Assembly: GCA_035286465.1 (NCBI GenBank)
Contig: DATEDF010000127.1
Coordinates: 56,976-120,975, forward strand
Direction of reading: 5' to 3'
Source: Fen-1231 sp035286465
Lineage (GTDB): Bacteria > Gemmatimonadota > Gemmatimonadetes > Gemmatimonadales > Gemmatimonadaceae
DNA length: 64,000 nucleotides
Shown: piece by piece, positions 18,949-27,801 of the stretch
Position numbering within the stretch: the stretch's first letter is position 1
Layout of the letters: every line of letters begins with the position of its first letter
Translations under genes and position numbers: made by a program
Notes under the pieces: model-generated
The model's database searches: none
The model's input: only the letters and a program-made list of their open reading frames with translations
Told to the model about the DNA's origin: nothing

Positions 18949-20196
18949 ATGCCTGACCGCCGCCGTCGCGTCGCTCTGACCGGCATCGGCGCCATCACGC
19001 CGATCGGCATCGGGCGGGACGCGCTCTGGGCCGGCATCCGCGCCGAGCGCAGCGCCGTGCGCACGCTCACGCGGTTCGACCCGTCGCCGTTCCGTTCGCG
19101 GGTCGCCGCCCAGGTGGACGACTTCCACGCCGCCGATCATCTCGAGGCCCGGCGCGCGAAACGACTCGATCGCTTCGCGCAGTTCTCGGTCGCCGCCGCA
19201 CGGCTCGCGCTCGCCGACGCGGGCACCCGGCTCGCGGCGGAGGACCCCGAGCGCGTCGGCGCCATGATGGGCACCGCGCTGGGCGGCGTCGGCTACGCGG
19301 AGGAGCAGCTCGCCCGCTATCTCGCGCAGGGGCTCCGCGCGGTGGACGCGACGCTCGCGCTCGCCGTCTTCGGCGGCGCGGCGAGCTGCAACATCGCGAT
19401 CGAGTTCGGCGTGAGCGGCCCCAACTCGACGAACGCGATGAGCTGCGCGAGCGGCACGATGGCGATCGGCGAGGCGATGCGGCAGATCCGCCACGGCTAC
19501 GCCGACGTGATGCTCGCCGGCGGCGTCGAGGCGCCCCTGTTCCCGCTCTGCTACGGCGCCTTCGCGCTGATCCGTGCGATGAGCGCGCGGAACGACGACC
19601 CCGCGCGCGCCTCGCGCCCGTTCGACCGGGACCGCGACGGCTTCGTGATGGGCGAGGGCGCCGTGGTGCTCGTGCTCGAGGCGTGGGACCGCGCGGTCGC
19701 GCGCGGCGCCCGCATCTACGCCGAAGTCTGCGGCTACGGCACGACCAACGACGGCCACCACATGACCGCGCCGCTCCCGACCGGCGCGCAGGCCGCGCGC
19801 GCGATGCGACTCGCGCTCGCCGATGCCGCGATCGCCCCGGCGGAGATCGGCTACATCAACGCGCACGGCAGTTCCACGCCGCTCAACGACCCGAGCGAAA
19901 CGCGCGCCATCAAGGAGGTCTTCGACGGCCACGCGCACCGGATCCCGGTGAGCGGGACGAAGGGCTACTACGGGCACGCCCTCGGCGCGAGCGGGGCGTT
20001 CGAGGCGGCCATCTGCGCGATGGCGTTCGGCGAGGAGTGGATCCCGCCGACCGTGAACCTCGACACGCCCGACCCGGCGTGCGACCTCGACTATGTGCCG
20101 CGCACCGGCCGTCCGGGGCGCGTGGAGCACGTGATGAGCAACTCGTTCGGGTTCGGGGGGATCAACGCGGTGCTGGTGCTGCGCAGACCGGGGTGA
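18949..20196 (+). CDS. Beta-ketoacyl-ACP synthase (FabF/KAS II-like)
   Basis: A 415-residue condensing enzyme. The catalytic triad is present: Cys166 in AMSCASGTMAIGEAM, His306 in YINAHGSSTPLNDPSE and His343 in GTKGYYGHALGASG, with the conserved Lys just before the last. Length and order match KAS I/II. The nucleophile context (SCASG) departs from the common TACSS. No acyl carrier protein, malonyltransferase or ketoreductase gene is adjacent, unlike a fatty-acid locus. Together with the upstream redox, methyltransferase and SRPBCC genes this suggests a specialised acyl-chain or aromatic product rather than housekeeping fatty acid synthesis. Confidence 0.85.
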   Translation: MPDRRRRVALTGIGAITPIGIGRDALWAGIRAERSAVRTLTRFDPSPFRSRVAAQVDDFHAADHLEARRAKRLDRFAQFSVAAARLALADAGTRLAAEDPERVGAMMGTALGGVGYAEEQLARYLAQGLRAVDATLALAVFGGAASCNIAIEFGVSGPNSTNAMSCASGTMAIGEAMRQIRHGYADVMLAGGVEAPLFPLCYGAFALIRAMSARNDDPARASRPFDRDRDGFVMGEGAVVLVLEAWDRAVARGARIYAEVCGYGTTNDGHHMTAPLPTGAQAARAMRLALADAAIAPAEIGYINAHGSSTPLNDPSETRAIKEVFDGHAHRIPVSGTKGYYGHALGASGAFEAAICAMAFGEEWIPPTVNLDTPDPACDLDYVPRTGRPGRVEHVMSNSFGFGGINAVLVLRRPG

Positions 20197-20217
20197 GGCA
20201 CGGCAACGGCGAGTAGA

Positions 20218-20328
20218 CGGTGCTCGGTCGTCGGTGCTCGGTCGTCGGTGCTCGGTCGTCGAACGCGCAGACGCGGCTCGCGGCGATCATATTTGGTCAC
20301 GCATCCGCACACCGACCACCGAGCACCG
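20218..20328. repeat. Heptamer-based palindromic intergenic repeat
   Basis: From 20219 to 20260 the 14-base unit GGTGCTCGGTCGTC occurs three times, that is six alternating heptamers GGTGCTC and GGTCGTC. At 20311-20328 ACCGACCACCGAGCACCG is the reverse complement of 20218-20235 with one mismatch, so the two arms can pair across about 75 bases. It separates the ketosynthase and DUF1707 genes. Confidence 0.8.
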
Positions 20329-20349
20329 AGAACCGTTCACCCGCCGTTG

Positions 20350-20985
20350 ATGTCCTCCCTCGAAGTGGACCGCGAGCGCGTCATCCAGCAGCTCTGCGCT
20401 CACTACGCCAACGACCACCTGAGCACCGAGGAGCTGGAGGCGCGGTTCGACCGCGCGTACAAGGCGACGAGCGCCTCGGAGCTCGCGGCGCTCGTGTCGA
20501 ATCTCCCGGCGCTGGCGGGTGCCGCGGTGAGCGTGCCCGCGCGCCCGGCGCCGCCGCTCCCCGCGGCGACGGAGGGCGAAGTGCCCCGCGAGAAGCGGTC
20601 GCTCGCGCTGATGTCCGAGCTCGTGCGGCGCGGGGAATGGATCCCTGCGCGGCGGAATGTCGTCCGCGCGATCATGGCGTCGGTCACGCTCGATCTCCGC
20701 GAGGCGCTGCTGTCGAGCGGCGAGATCGAGTTCGACGTCAAGGCGCTGATGGCGGAAGTGACGGTGATCGTCCCGCCGGGACTCCGCGTCTCGTGCGACG
20801 GGCTGGCGATCCTGGGGGAGTTCCAGGAGTACCATTCGAGCGGCGCCGGCGATCCCGTCGCGCCGCTCGTGCGCGTTCACGGCACCGCGGTGATGGCGAC
20901 GGTCACCGTCGAGGCGCGATTCGAAGGCGAGTCGGCGAAGGACGCGCGCCGGCGCCGGCGACTGGAGGGACGCCGGGCCGGGTGA
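20350..20985 (+). CDS. DUF1707 / LiaF-like C-terminal domain protein
   Basis: A 211-residue soluble protein. Residues about 5-55 form the DUF1707 helix pair (DRERVIQQLCAHYANDHLST, EELEARFDRAYKATSASELA). After an Ala/Pro linker the C-terminal half is a beta-helix-like module (VRAIMASVTLDLREALL, FDVKALMAEVTVIVPPGLRV), as in LiaF-type envelope-stress proteins. The usual transmembrane helices between the two domains are absent. The ATG after the repeat is chosen; a longer frame would run into the repeat. Confidence 0.75.
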   Translation: MSSLEVDRERVIQQLCAHYANDHLSTEELEARFDRAYKATSASELAALVSNLPALAGAAVSVPARPAPPLPAATEGEVPREKRSLALMSELVRRGEWIPARRNVVRAIMASVTLDLREALLSSGEIEFDVKALMAEVTVIVPPGLRVSCDGLAILGEFQEYHSSGAGDPVAPLVRVHGTAVMATVTVEARFEGESAKDARRRRRLEGRRAG

Positions 20986-21036
20986 GCCCGGGCGGCGCCG
21001 CGGCCGGCACGGTGAACGCGCCGGTCGAGGCCGGCC

Positions 21037-21345
21037 TCACGGCTCCAGCTCGAACAGGTGGATCAGCTTCGTCAGCTGGAGCAGCTCCGTTACCACCGGC
21101 GGCGCGTGGAGCAGCCGCGTGGCCAGCCCCTGCGCGCGCGCCCGCTTCTGCAGGAGCACGAGAATGCCGAGCCCGTTGGCGTCAATGGCGGACGTGTGGC
21201 GCAGGTCGAGGATCACGCGCGCCTCGCCCTGCTCGACCGCGCGCTCGAGATGCGCGAGCACGGCCTGGCGGAAGGCGAGTCGCGTCTCGACATCGAGACG
21301 GCTTGGAGCAGCGAGTACCTGGAGGTCATCCTCGGCGATCAGCAC
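21037..21345 (-). CDS. STAS-domain protein (anti-sigma factor antagonist-like)
   Basis: A 102-residue single STAS domain: LDVETRLAFRQAVLAHLERA, the strand VILDLRHTSAIDANGLGIL and VVTELLQLTKLIHLF. In phosphorylatable antagonists such as SpoIIAA the motif reads D-S-S-G-L-G and one of those serines is phosphorylated. Here it reads D-A-N-G-L-G, so that switch is missing. It could be a constitutive antagonist, or a lipid-transport STAS protein of the MlaB kind, though it is not near mlaE-mlaD. It is convergent with the DUF1707 gene; a GCCGG/CCGGC hairpin at 21020-21035 could terminate both. Confidence 0.78.
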   Translation of the reverse strand: MLIAEDDLQVLAAPSRLDVETRLAFRQAVLAHLERAVEQGEARVILDLRHTSAIDANGLGILVLLQKRARAQGLATRLLHAPPVVTELLQLTKLIHLFELEP

Positions 21346-21576
21346 GTGTGCCCTCCTCCGGTTCCTGCCTGTATGGACGGCGAGCGCCGTGCCGGGTGAC
21401 GTGGCGTCCTAAGGCATTGGTGAACCGTGTCTTACGCGATCATCACAGTGTGACGGACCGCGAGGGCAGCGCGTTCCGCCACGCACGACGCACCTTGCGA
21501 GACGGTATCCGCTCCTCCCCTCGTCGCCCGGACCCGCGCGCGGTAAACTCCGTACTTCGAACTTCCAGCCCCGCCC

Positions 21577-23541
21577 ATGACCGACATTGACGTTCTCCTG
21601 AACGAGACCCGCACCTTCGTGCCCCCCGACGCGTTCCGCGCGCAGGCGCACGTGCGGAGCGCCGCATTCGCGGAGGAGGCCGCGCGCGATCCCGATGCGT
21701 TCTGGGCGAAGATGGCCCGCAACCTCGAGTGGATCGCGCCGTGGAAGAACGTGCTCGAGTGGTCGCCGCCCCACGCGAAGTGGTTCACGGGCGGCCGGCT
21801 GAACGTGAGCGTCAATTGCGTGGACCGGCACGTGCGCGGGCCCGCGCGCAACACCGCGGCGCTCATCTGGGAAGGCGAGCCGGGCGACCAGCGCACGCTC
21901 ACCTACTGGGACCTGCATCGCGACGTCCAGAAGTTCGCGAACGTCCTCAAGTCGCTCGGCGTCGGCCGCGGAGACCGGGTCGGGATCTATCTGCCCCTGA
22001 TCCCCGAAGTGGCCATCGCGATGCTCGCGTGCACGCGGATCGGCGCCATTCACTCCGTCGTCTTCGGCGGCTTCTCGCCCGAGTCGCTGCGCGACCGGAT
22101 GAACGACGCGCAGGCGAAGGTGGTGATCACGGCCGACGGCGGGTATCGCCGCGGGCAGATCGTGCCGCTCAAGCGGAACACCGACAAGGCGCTCGAGGGC
22201 GCGCCCAGCGTGCAGCACGTCGTCGTCGTGCAGCGGCGCGCGAGCGGGCCCATCGGCGAGGCGCACGCGGAGATGCAGGAGGGGCGCGACCACTGGTATC
22301 ACCGGCTGATGCAGCACGCCAGGGCAACCTGCGAGCCGGAGGCGATGGACGCCGAGGACGTGCTCTTCATTCTCTACACCTCGGGCACGACGGGGAAGCC
22401 GAAGGGGGTCGTGCACACCACGGGCGGCTACCTCACGGGCGTGACGGCCACGACGAAGCTCGTCTTCGATCTCAGGGACGGCGACGTCTTCTGGTGCACC
22501 GCCGACGTGGGGTGGGTGACGGGGCATTCGTATCTCGTGTACGGCCCGCTCGCGAACGGCGCCACGTGCGTGATGTACGAGGGCGCGCCCGACTGGCCGG
22601 AGCGCGACCGCTTCTGGGACCTCTGCGAGCGGCACGGCGTGACAATCCTCTACACGGCCCCCACGGCGATCCGCGCGTTCATGAAGTGGGGCGCGGAGCA
22701 CCCGGCGAAGCACGACCTCTCGCGGCTGCGGCTCATCGGCACGGTCGGCGAGCCGATCAACCCCGAGGCGTGGATGTGGTACCACGAGCACATCGGCGGG
22801 AAGCGCTGCCCGATCGTGGACACCTGGTGGCAGACGGAGACCGGCTCCATCGTGATTTCGCCGCTCCCGGGCGTGACGACGACCAAGCCGGGCAGCGCCA
22901 CGCACCCGTTGCCCGGGTTTTTCGCGGAGCTGCTCGACGCCGCGGGGAAGCCGATCGCGGTGGGCGGCGGGCTCCTCGCGCTCACGCGGCCGTGGCCCGC
23001 GATGCTCCGGACGATCTGGGGCGACGACGCGCGCTACGTCCAGACCTATTTCTCGAAGTGGGACGGGCGCAAGGACCTCTATTTCCCGGGCGACGGCGCG
23101 AAGCGCGACGCGGACGGCTATTTCTGGATCCTGGGCCGCGTGGACGACGTGCTGAACGTCGCGGGACACCGCATCGGCACGATGGAGGTCGAGAGCGCGC
23201 TCGTGGAGCACCCGGCGGTGGCGGAGGCGGCGGTGGTCGGGAAGACGCACGAGCTCAAGGGCCAGGCGATCGCTGCGTTCGTGACGGTGCGCGAGGGGAT
23301 CACGACGACCCCCGCGCTGCGCGACGAGCTGAAGGAATTCGTGGCCCAGAAGATCGGCGCCCTCGCGCGGCCGGACGACATCCTGTTCAGCGCCGATCTG
23401 CCAAAGACCCGGAGCGGAAAGATCATGCGGCGGCTGCTCCGCGACATCGCGGAGGGACGGGCGCTCGGCGACACCACGACGCTCGCCGACCCGACCGTCG
23501 TCGCGGCCCTCAAGGAGAAGTACGAGGAGAAGGAGGGGTGA
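21577..23541 (+). CDS. acs: Acetyl-coenzyme A synthetase
   Basis: A 654-residue AMP-forming acetyl-CoA ligase, close to the usual 650. It converts acetate, ATP and CoA to acetyl-CoA. The P-loop is ILYTSGTTGKPKGVVHTTGG (about residues 263-282), the acetate-pocket region includes WCTADVGWVTGHSYLVYGPL, the A5 motif is DTWWQTETGSI, and the acetylatable lysine is Lys615 in KTRSGKIMRR. It stands alone, divergent from the STAS gene with about 230 bases of leader that presumably hold its promoter. Confidence 0.95.
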   Translation: MTDIDVLLNETRTFVPPDAFRAQAHVRSAAFAEEAARDPDAFWAKMARNLEWIAPWKNVLEWSPPHAKWFTGGRLNVSVNCVDRHVRGPARNTAALIWEGEPGDQRTLTYWDLHRDVQKFANVLKSLGVGRGDRVGIYLPLIPEVAIAMLACTRIGAIHSVVFGGFSPESLRDRMNDAQAKVVITADGGYRRGQIVPLKRNTDKALEGAPSVQHVVVVQRRASGPIGEAHAEMQEGRDHWYHRLMQHARATCEPEAMDAEDVLFILYTSGTTGKPKGVVHTTGGYLTGVTATTKLVFDLRDGDVFWCTADVGWVTGHSYLVYGPLANGATCVMYEGAPDWPERDRFWDLCERHGVTILYTAPTAIRAFMKWGAEHPAKHDLSRLRLIGTVGEPINPEAWMWYHEHIGGKRCPIVDTWWQTETGSIVISPLPGVTTTKPGSATHPLPGFFAELLDAAGKPIAVGGGLLALTRPWPAMLRTIWGDDARYVQTYFSKWDGRKDLYFPGDGAKRDADGYFWILGRVDDVLNVAGHRIGTMEVESALVEHPAVAEAAVVGKTHELKGQAIAAFVTVREGITTTPALRDELKEFVAQKIGALARPDDILFSADLPKTRSGKIMRRLLRDIAEGRALGDTTTLADPTVVAALKEKYEEKEG

Positions 23542-23605
23542 ACGCAGGGCGCGCGGCCCGCGCCGCGTTCGCCGCCGTCGCCGCCCGCCCCGCCCGCCCC
23601 GCCCG

Positions 23606-26065
23606 TCAACGCGCCGGCGGCCGCGGCTCCGGATCGTCGGGATTCGGCGGCGCCGGAATCGTCGGCCCCCCGATCATCTCGTACCCTGCCGGCGGCTCCG
23701 CCCCCATCAGGTGGCGCACGAAGTAGTCCCACATTCTGCGAATCCCGTACGGCGGCAGCCCGTGCCCCACATCGGGCGTCACCAGCATGTCGAAGTCCTT
23801 GTTCGCCTTGATGAGCGCGTCCACCACGCGCAGCGTGTTCGACGGATGCACGTTGTTGTCCATGTCGCCCGTCGTGAGCAGGAGCTTCCCCTTCAGGTTC
23901 TTCGCCAGCGTGTAGTTGGCCGCGCTCTCGAAGTTGTCGCTCGCGCCTGCCGCCTTGTACAACCCCTGGTATTTCTCCCCCCAGAAGAAGCCGTACGTGC
24001 GGTTGTCGTGGTTGCCTGACCCCGACACGGCGACCTTGAAGAACTCGGGATAGCGCAGGATCGCGTCGGTGCTCGCGAACCCGCCGCCCGAGAAGCCGTA
24101 GATCCCCACCCTGCCGATGTCCACGTAGTCGTGCCGCGCCGCGAGCTGCCGAATTGCCGTGATGTGATCCGGTATCCCGTTGTCGCCCATGTTGCCGTAG
24201 TAGAAATCGTGGAACGCCTTCGACCGCTTGGGCGTTCCCATGTGGTCGAGCTGGATGACGATGAAGCCCAGCTCGGCGAGCGAGCGCGCCTGTCCCGAGC
24301 TGCCCGTGCTGAACCCCCAGTCCGCCACGCTCCCCACCTGCGGGCCCGGGTAGATGTGCGAGATGACCGGGTACTTCTTCTTCGGGTCGAAGTCGCCCGG
24401 CCGGTACATCAGGCCGTAGAGCGTCGTCACGTTGTCGCGCGCCTTCACGGTGAACACTTCGGCGGGCGTCCAGCCGATGTTCCTGAGCAGATCAACGTCG
24501 GCCTTCTCGAGGGTCATGAGCACGCTGCCGTCCGCCGCCGACCGCAACGTGGTCACCGGCGGGAGGTCCACGCGCGAATGGGTGTCGAGGAAATAGCCGC
24601 CGGTGGGGACGAAGATGACGCGGTGGTTGCCGTCCTCGGGCGTCATCAGCGTCGTGCCGCTGCCGTCGAACCCGATGCGGTAGAGGTGCGCGTAGTACGG
24701 CACGCCCGGCTCCTTCCCCCACGCCGTGAAGTAGAGCTTCTTCGCGCTGTCGGCGACGTGCGCGATGCGCTCGACGGTGTACGGGCCGCTTTCGACCTGA
24801 TTCCGGAGCTTGCCCGCGGCGTCGTAGCGATAGAGGTGGAGCCAGCCGTCCTTCTGCGAGGGGAAGAAGATGTCGTCACCGTTGGTCGCGATCTCCCAGT
24901 TCCCCGAGCCACCGCCGTGCACGAGCTCGACGAACGTGGCCATCGAGTCGCGCGTGATCGGTGTGGTCTTTCCCGACTTCAGGTCGGTGACGAGCATCGT
25001 CACGCGCTTCGCGCCGCGGAGCGCGTCGAGGAGATAGAGCTTGTCGGACTTCTTCGACCATCTGAGCGCGGCGAGGCCGCTCATGCCGTGCACGATCGTC
25101 GGCGGCTTGATGCTGTCCACGTGCACGTTGGACTTCGCCTCGATGTCGAGCACGTGCGTGTCGTACCGGATGAGGAGCGAGTCGCCGGTGGCGGCATAGG
25201 GATAGAGCACGTAGCGCGGCTGATTCCGCGTGGACGAATAGAGCGGGTACTTGCGCACGCCGCGCTCGTCAATGCGGATGACGGCGAGCTTCTTCGAGTC
25301 GGGCGACCAGATGAGCTGCGGGCGCTGCCGCGTGGGACGTTCCGGCGGGAGCGTGCTGGGCGAGCCGATGCCGTACGCCCACTCGGCGATGCCGTCGGTG
25401 GTGAGCTGGATCGAGCTGTCGGGGAGCGTGAGCGAGTCGGCGCGCGCGGCGCCCCGCCCGGCGCCACCGGCCGCGCCCGTTCCCGCCCCGCCGGCGCGAC
25501 CCGCGGCGCTCGTGTCCGGCGGCGTGCGCCGGTGCTCGAGAAGCCCCGCCCTGCGGACGTAGATGTTGTAGTTGTGGACGAACGCCTCCCACCGCTTGTC
25601 CGGCGAGAGCACGGCCCAGGTGGGGGTGTCGGGCTTCTCCACTTTCGCGGTGTCCGTCACCGTGCAGGCGTAGCTGCCGAGCGCGCACTCGAACCGGCGC
25701 TTGCCGATGGTCCAGCGCAGCGCCTTCTCGTCCTCGGTGAGGCGGAACCCGGGCGGGATCTTCGCCGGATCGAAGATCGTGTCGCCGGCGAGCGACATCG
25801 CGGTCGCGAGGCGCACGTTGTCGAAGAGCGGCGTGCGCAACCGCTTCGCCGGATCCACGACATACACGACGGTTTCGCCGCGCGGCGAGGCCGAGCGGTA
25901 CCAGAATCGCGTGCTGTCCTGGAACCAGGTGGGGTTCACCGAGACGTTGAGCACGAAGGCGCCGGACGTGCGGATGAGGTCGGCCTTCGAGTAATCCACG
26001 CGGGGGCTCGGCTGGGCCAGTGCGAGGGCGGGCGCCGCGAGGAAGGAGATGAGAATACGTCGCAT
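23606..26065 (-). CDS. Exported S9 prolyl oligopeptidase family peptidase (DPP-IV-like)
   Basis: An 819-residue secreted peptidase. The ATG at 26065 gives a signal peptide MRRILISFLAAPALALAQ. The N-terminal half is a beta-propeller containing a Gly/Ala-rich insert at about residues 190-210. The C-terminal alpha/beta-hydrolase has Ser659 in YGFSGGGFAS (DPP-IV has GWSYGG), Asp736 in TGDMDNNVHP and His768 in DVGHGLPP. It should release dipeptides from peptides, especially after proline. It is convergent with acs and divergent from the kinase gene. Confidence 0.88.
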   Translation of the reverse strand: MRRILISFLAAPALALAQPSPRVDYSKADLIRTSGAFVLNVSVNPTWFQDSTRFWYRSASPRGETVVYVVDPAKRLRTPLFDNVRLATAMSLAGDTIFDPAKIPPGFRLTEDEKALRWTIGKRRFECALGSYACTVTDTAKVEKPDTPTWAVLSPDKRWEAFVHNYNIYVRRAGLLEHRRTPPDTSAAGRAGGAGTGAAGGAGRGAARADSLTLPDSSIQLTTDGIAEWAYGIGSPSTLPPERPTRQRPQLIWSPDSKKLAVIRIDERGVRKYPLYSSTRNQPRYVLYPYAATGDSLLIRYDTHVLDIEAKSNVHVDSIKPPTIVHGMSGLAALRWSKKSDKLYLLDALRGAKRVTMLVTDLKSGKTTPITRDSMATFVELVHGGGSGNWEIATNGDDIFFPSQKDGWLHLYRYDAAGKLRNQVESGPYTVERIAHVADSAKKLYFTAWGKEPGVPYYAHLYRIGFDGSGTTLMTPEDGNHRVIFVPTGGYFLDTHSRVDLPPVTTLRSAADGSVLMTLEKADVDLLRNIGWTPAEVFTVKARDNVTTLYGLMYRPGDFDPKKKYPVISHIYPGPQVGSVADWGFSTGSSGQARSLAELGFIVIQLDHMGTPKRSKAFHDFYYGNMGDNGIPDHITAIRQLAARHDYVDIGRVGIYGFSGGGFASTDAILRYPEFFKVAVSGSGNHDNRTYGFFWGEKYQGLYKAAGASDNFESAANYTLAKNLKGKLLLTTGDMDNNVHPSNTLRVVDALIKANKDFDMLVTPDVGHGLPPYGIRRMWDYFVRHLMGAEPPAGYEMIGGPTIPAPPNPDDPEPRPPAR

Positions 26066-26250
26066 CGGAGGAGAGGTGGAGGTCGTGAGGCGGGGCTGCC
26101 GCCGGGACGATGCGCCGCGGGACAGCCGGCTGTCAATCGCGCCCGCTCCGCGGCCCGCCAGCACCGCGCGCGACGCGTGCGTCCCCGACCCGCGGCGCGT
26201 ACATTCGAGCGTCGGTTCCTTCCCCCCGCCGAGATGCCCTCTCGTCACCG

Positions 26251-27234
26251 ATGAGTCGCGAGCAGCTCCAGCAGCGCCTCCAGGCCGCTCTGGGTGACGC
26301 CTACGCCATCGAGCGCGAGCTCCCGCGCGGCGGCATGTCGCGCGTGTTCCTCGCGCTCGAGAACGCGCTCCACCGGCACGTCGTCCTCAAGGTCCTCTCG
26401 CCCGACGTCGCCGCCACGCTCAGTACGGAGCGGTTCAAGCGCGAGATCTCGCTCGCGGCGCGCCTCCAGCATCCGCACATCGTCCCGCTCCTCAACGCCG
26501 GCGTCGCGGGGGGATACCTCTACTACACAATGCCGTGGGTGGACGGCGAATCACTGCGCGAGCGAATGGCGCGCCAGCGGCTCATGCCCGCGCTCGACGT
26601 CGCGCGCATCCTCGAGGAAGTCGCGGGCGCCCTCGACTACGCGCACAGCGAAGGCATCATCCATCGCGACATCAAGCCCGAGAACGTGATGTTCTTCCAC
26701 GAGCGCGCCGTCGTGCTCGACTTCGGCATCGGCAAGGCGCTGAGCGCGTCGGTGCGCGCCGAGGACGACGTGCACGGTCGCATCACGCAGAGCGGGATGA
26801 GCCTCGGTACGCCCGCCTACATCTCGCCGGAGCAGGCATCGGGTGACCCCGACCTCGACCATCGCACCGACCTCTACGCCCTGGGCGTCGTGGCCTACGA
26901 GATGCTGACGGGCCACCAGCCGTTCACCGGCAAGAGTCCGCAGGCCGTGATGGCGGCGCACGCGAAGCAGGACCCCGAGCCGATCGAGCGCCGTCGCGGC
27001 GACGTGCCGACGGAGCTCCGCGCGATCGTGATGCGCTGCCTCGCGAAGCGGCCGTCCGACCGCCCGGCGCGCGCGGGGGACATCGTGCAGGCGATCGGCC
27101 ACACGCCCGCGGCCGGCACGAGGACCGCGCCAGCGGGCTCGCTGCTCGCGCGCGTTCCGGTCTGGGTGCCGTGGGCGATCGCGGCGCTCGCGACGGCCCT
27201 GGCGCTCTTCTTCGCGCTCCGCCGCCCGCCCTAG
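26251..27234 (+). CDS. Membrane-anchored Ser/Thr protein kinase (PknB-like)
   Basis: A 327-residue kinase. The Gly-rich loop is LPRGGMSRVFLA, the ATP lysine Lys47 in VVLKVL, the catalytic loop IHRDIKPENV with Asp140, then DFGIGKAL, and the activation segment ends SLGTPAYISPEQASGDPDLD. A single C-terminal helix (about residues 300-323) places the catalytic domain in the cytoplasm with almost no external domain. A TACATT box lies 45 bases upstream. Unlike the other two kinases in the window it has no zinc ribbon. Substrate unknown. Confidence 0.9.
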   Translation: MSREQLQQRLQAALGDAYAIERELPRGGMSRVFLALENALHRHVVLKVLSPDVAATLSTERFKREISLAARLQHPHIVPLLNAGVAGGYLYYTMPWVDGESLRERMARQRLMPALDVARILEEVAGALDYAHSEGIIHRDIKPENVMFFHERAVVLDFGIGKALSASVRAEDDVHGRITQSGMSLGTPAYISPEQASGDPDLDHRTDLYALGVVAYEMLTGHQPFTGKSPQAVMAAHAKQDPEPIERRRGDVPTELRAIVMRCLAKRPSDRPARAGDIVQAIGHTPAAGTRTAPAGSLLARVPVWVPWAIAALATALALFFALRRPP

Positions 27235-27247
27235 CGTCGCGGCGAAC

Positions 27248-27385
27248 ACCACCACGGAGGCACGGGGCAGCACGGAGGGCCACGGAGGACGTCCTGGGGG
27301 AACGACAGCCCGTATCCAGATGTCGTTGCAGTTCCCCGATCATTCCTCCGTGGCCCTCCGTGGATCTTCGTGTCTCCGTGGTGAC
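27248..27385. repeat. Palindromic CACGGAG-type repeat element
   Basis: Left arm 27248-27289 and right arm 27344-27385 are 42-base inverted repeats that pair at 34 of 42 positions, built from the word CACGGAG or CCACGGAGG. The element sits between the convergent kinase and VKOR genes and could serve as a bidirectional terminator. The right arm lies inside the VKOR reading frame and encodes its last residues. Confidence 0.85.
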
Positions 27386-27801
27386 CTGTCGCCTCTCAGG
27401 TCCGCCACGCTGAGTCCGAAGAGCACCACCACCAGCGCCGCGCTGACGACGCAGTAGCGGCAGATGGCGTGGATCTCCGCGATCTCGAGCCAGGTGAGCC
27501 ACCCGGAGTAGAGCACGCCCCAGCCGCTGATCGCCACGAGCCACACGCTGATCGCGCGGGACGCCGTCAGCGCGCCCACCGTCCCGGCCACGGCCAGGGC
27601 GAACATCGCCAGATAAAAGCCGACGCCCCAGAGCGCGACCGGGACGCCGAGGAAGGTGGACCACTTGCTCGTCTGCACCGTCTCGCACTCGCCGGCGCCG
27701 CAGGCGAGCGTGCCGATGTAGCCGAGCTTGTAGAGTGTGAGGTAGAGCGCGAGAAAGACGCCGGCCAGGGAGAGCGCCGCGATGACCATCCGCTTCGTCA
27801 C
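27340..27801 (-). CDS. Vitamin K epoxide reductase (VKOR) family protein
   Basis: A 153-residue four-helix membrane protein that re-oxidises a DsbA-like partner and passes electrons to quinones. The loop pair Cys34/Cys39 (TLACGAGECETVQ) and the active-site Cys114-X2-Cys117 (HAICRYC) are present, as are Ser/Trp residues in the SKWSTFLGVP loop. The start is GTG in a GTGA overlap with the preceding thioredoxin-like gene, and no ATG fits better. The last 15 or so residues (RSPRRHEDPRRATEE) are encoded by the palindromic repeat, so the natural C-terminus appears to have been extended or replaced. Confidence 0.9.
   Translation of the reverse strand: MTKRMVIAALSLAGVFLALYLTLYKLGYIGTLACGAGECETVQTSKWSTFLGVPVALWGVGFYLAMFALAVAGTVGALTASRAISVWLVAISGWGVLYSGWLTWLEIAEIHAICRYCVVSAALVVVLFGLSVADLRGDRSPRRHEDPRRATEE

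Noticed and set aside
23546..23605. Terminator between the convergent acs and DPP-IV-like genes
   Set aside because: The segment is rich in CGCCC words but no convincing self-complementary stem was found by eye.
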